A stretch of DNA of 6,637 nucleotides from Mycobacterium sp. (GTDB taxonomy: Bacteria > Actinomycetota > Actinomycetes > Mycobacteriales > Mycobacteriaceae), in assembly GCA_019246375.1 (NCBI GenBank), contig JAFAQO010000444.1:1-6637 (forward strand), in the 5' to 3' direction. Below are positions 5,811 through 6,637 of the stretch, piece by piece. Position 1 is the first letter of the stretch. Every line of letters starts with the position of its first letter. Made by a program: the position numbers and the translations under genes. The notes under the pieces were generated by a model that saw nothing but the letters and a program-made list of their open reading frames with translations, did no database searches and had not been told where the DNA came from.

Positions 5811-6005
5811 CTAGAGGTCGTCGCGCACCGAGTTGGGGTCCGACTTTGCACGCTCGGCCAGTGCGGCGTCGGTCAGCGCCCCAGCGGCCATCTCATGCCC
5901 GACGATGTGGTCGCGGTACAGCTCGCGACCGGGCCGGCGGGAAAACCGTAGTCGACACGTCAGCGGCGGCCCGTACGCTAACGCGCCGCATGCGCCACCA
6001 CCGCC
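5811..6005 (-). pseudogene. Decayed coding stretch or very short ORF, unrecognised
   Basis: Between the stop of the second tiny ORF (6006-6008) and TAG 5811-5813 one frame is open. From about 5940 down to 5814 nearly every codon ends in G or C, as in real genes here (for example ELYRDHIVGHEMAAGALTDA). The only start is ATG 5891, giving 26 residues without a convincing ribosome-binding site. Reading past TAG the same frame continues open with fairly high third-position GC to a TAA near 5656. This suggests a gene remnant with a lost start and a nonsense codon. No domain is recognised; chance cannot be excluded. Confidence 0.25.
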
Positions 6006-6104
6006 TCACCGCTGGCCCCAGAGCAGGAGCATGACCGCGTATCCGACGATCCAGAGGTTGAGGAAGCCGGCCTCGACAGTGCCCAAGACCAGGTAAAGGT
6101 TCAT
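6006..6104 (-). CDS. Tiny membrane peptide, 32 aa (second of an overlapping pair)
   Basis: ATG 6104 shares its A with the TGA of the preceding tiny ORF (TGATG), a classical arrangement for coupled translation; AAGGCG lies eight bases upstream inside that ORF. The peptide is almost entirely hydrophobic, with aromatic residues near the ends (Tyr4, Trp18, Trp29), an acidic Glu11 and a terminal GQR. It would make one transmembrane helix, about residues 12-30. Codons are GC-rich in third position. I do not recognise it; it does not resemble KdpF, CydX or MetS-type small subunits as I remember them. It could be a small subunit or regulator of a membrane complex, or a holin- or toxin-like peptide. 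Confidence 0.45.
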   Translation of the reverse strand: MNLYLVLGTVEAGFLNLWIVGYAVMLLLWGQR

Positions 6105-6187
6105 CAGGAGCGCCTTAGTGTGAAGACGCCCAACGCCATCAAAGCCAATGAGAGGGCGGTGACAGCCCATAGTGAGTCGGAGAACAT
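6104..6187 (-). CDS. Tiny membrane peptide, 27 aa (first of an overlapping pair)
   Basis: ATG 6187 is preceded by GAGGAG (6199-6204) at 11 bases, one of the best ribosome-binding sites in the window. The peptide starts MFSDSLW, has one hydrophobic helix (about residues 7-24) and ends RRS, which predicts a single-pass protein with its C-terminus in the cytoplasm. It lacks the WGG motif of MetS-like transporter subunits. Several codons (TCA, CTA, AGG) are unusual for this GC-rich genome, so recent acquisition or weak expression is possible. The stop overlaps the next start. Function unknown. Confidence 0.45.
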   Translation of the reverse strand: MFSDSLWAVTALSLALMALGVFTLRRS

Positions 6188-6206
6188 CAGCTCTGGATCT
6201 CCTCGT

Positions 6207-6416
6207 AACTTGCAGCGAAAATGTCTAGGGCGCAGGGCTAGAACTCGCCTTCGGGACTTCCTTTGTCCTCAACCCCTATGCAGATTTTCTTGCGGACCGC
6301 CACCAGGCGCACGAGTAATTCGGTACTCGATTTCCGGCTGCTGCGCTGCTGCGACCGGCACACCGCAGCCGGGCCGGTGAGACCGCGGCAGTCGACCCGT
6401 AGCGCCGGCCAGTACA
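6207..6416. other. Stretch with no supported gene
   Basis: Reading frames on both strands exist but have mixed base composition, no recognisable domain and no good ribosome-binding site. The promoter of the tiny membrane-peptide pair should lie here on the minus strand; TAGACA just upstream of the GAGGAG site is the only -10-like hexamer and has no clear -35. No tRNA-like cloverleaf or repeat was seen. Confidence 0.4.
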
Positions 6417-6637
6417 TCACTGCACCGCTACGCCAGGCCCAATACCGCCGCCGAACGGGAAACGCGGAATGGAAGGAATGTGGCAGCCGCCGATATTGCG
6501 ATCTTTCTTACCGATGGTCCCTTTCTCCAATGGAAGGGGCGGTCTATGACCGCCCCTTCGCTCCCTTGCTTGGTCAGGCTTGAACTCGGGTGGGATCGCG
6601 TGCTCCAACATCGTGCCCATGACTTCGCCGACGTTGA
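6417..6637 (-). CDS. C-terminal part of an unrecognised reading frame (enters from the right edge)
   Basis: The frame is open from the window edge to TGA at 6417-6419. Its first part (NVGEVMGTMLEHAIPPEFK) has strongly GC-rich third positions and looks like real protein; beyond about 6565 the bias fades and the frame runs through a perfect 12-bp hairpin. Either the protein ends with a low-complexity tail rich in Pro, Gly and Arg, or the gene was truncated and the tail is read-through of non-coding DNA. No family is recognised from the visible part. Confidence 0.35.
   Translation of the reverse strand, partial: NVGEVMGTMLEHAIPPEFKPDQARERRGGHRPPLPLEKGTIGKKDRNIGGCHIPSIPRFPFGGGIGPGVAVQ
6533..6559. 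terminator. Perfect 12-bp hairpin (terminator-like or small repeat)
   Basis: GAAGGGGCGGTC (6533-6544) and GACCGCCCCTTC (6548-6559) are exact inverted arms separated by TAT. The stem is very stable on either strand. There is no U-run on the minus-strand side and only a few scattered T residues on the plus side, so it would be a U-less terminator. It lies inside the reading frame that enters from the right edge, which argues that this part of the frame is not coding. Confidence 0.45.

Noticed and set aside
6120..6583. Plus-strand frames of 86 and 106 codons
   Set aside because: Cys/Arg-rich translations, no ribosome-binding site and no codon bias; they overlap the better-supported tiny gene pair or the 6533-6559 hairpin.
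6574..6637. Alternative frame at the right edge ending at TGA 6574-6576, just before the hairpin
   Set aside because: Attractive because a terminator would follow the stop, but its third positions are AT-rich whereas the adjacent frame has strong G/C bias.
1..6637. CRISPR arrays, tRNA or rRNA genes
   Set aside because: No regularly spaced repeats and no tRNA- or rRNA-like sequence were seen on either strand.

Overview
The window looks like chromosomal DNA of a mycobacterium, most likely a slow-growing non-tuberculous species. It is GC-rich, its genes strongly prefer G or C in third codon positions, and the three host genes keep the order and orientation I recall for Rv1057 - Rv1058 (fadD14) - Rv1059 of M. 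tuberculosis. That match comes from memory and domain content; no database was searched.

Layout. All three host genes lie on the minus strand. Transcription runs from a seven-bladed beta-propeller gene (5389 to 4367), through a 543-residue FadD14-like acyl-CoA synthetase (4243 to 2612), to a dihydrodipicolinate-reductase-like oxidoreductase (948 to beyond base 1, so its 3' end is missing). A 123-bp gap before fadD14 carries nested inverted repeats and an ECF-type promoter candidate. A strong hairpin follows the fadD14 stop.

The gap between fadD14 and the oxidoreductase gene has been opened by an IS110-family element of about 1.6 kb (roughly 958-2559) with a 410-residue DEDD/Tnp recombinase on the plus strand. 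The ends can be narrowed by several agreeing signs: TCCT occurs at both junctions, removing the element restores a compact gene start, and joining right end to left end would place a perfect TTGACA 17-18 bp from TAGTAG. That circle-junction promoter would transcribe the structured left end (about 982-1230), which fits the bridge-RNA design of IS110 elements. The insertion lies inside the ribosome-binding-site/start-codon gap of the oxidoreductase gene, and the element's left end now supplies that gene's AGGAG. Flanking DNA at the other end puts AGGAAG in front of an ATG that opens a 519-codon antisense reading frame. This closely resembles what has been described for IS900 and its hed frame.

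The last 1.25 kb (5390-6637) has no conventional large gene. It holds the promoter region of the propeller gene (a sigma-A-like promoter candidate, three CTCAG motifs, an AT-rich near-palindrome), a probably decayed coding stretch, two overlapping tiny membrane-peptide genes (27 and 32 residues) behind a GAGGAG site, a perfect 12-bp hairpin, and an unrecognised reading frame entering from the right edge. The tiny gene pair is the least explained part of the window.
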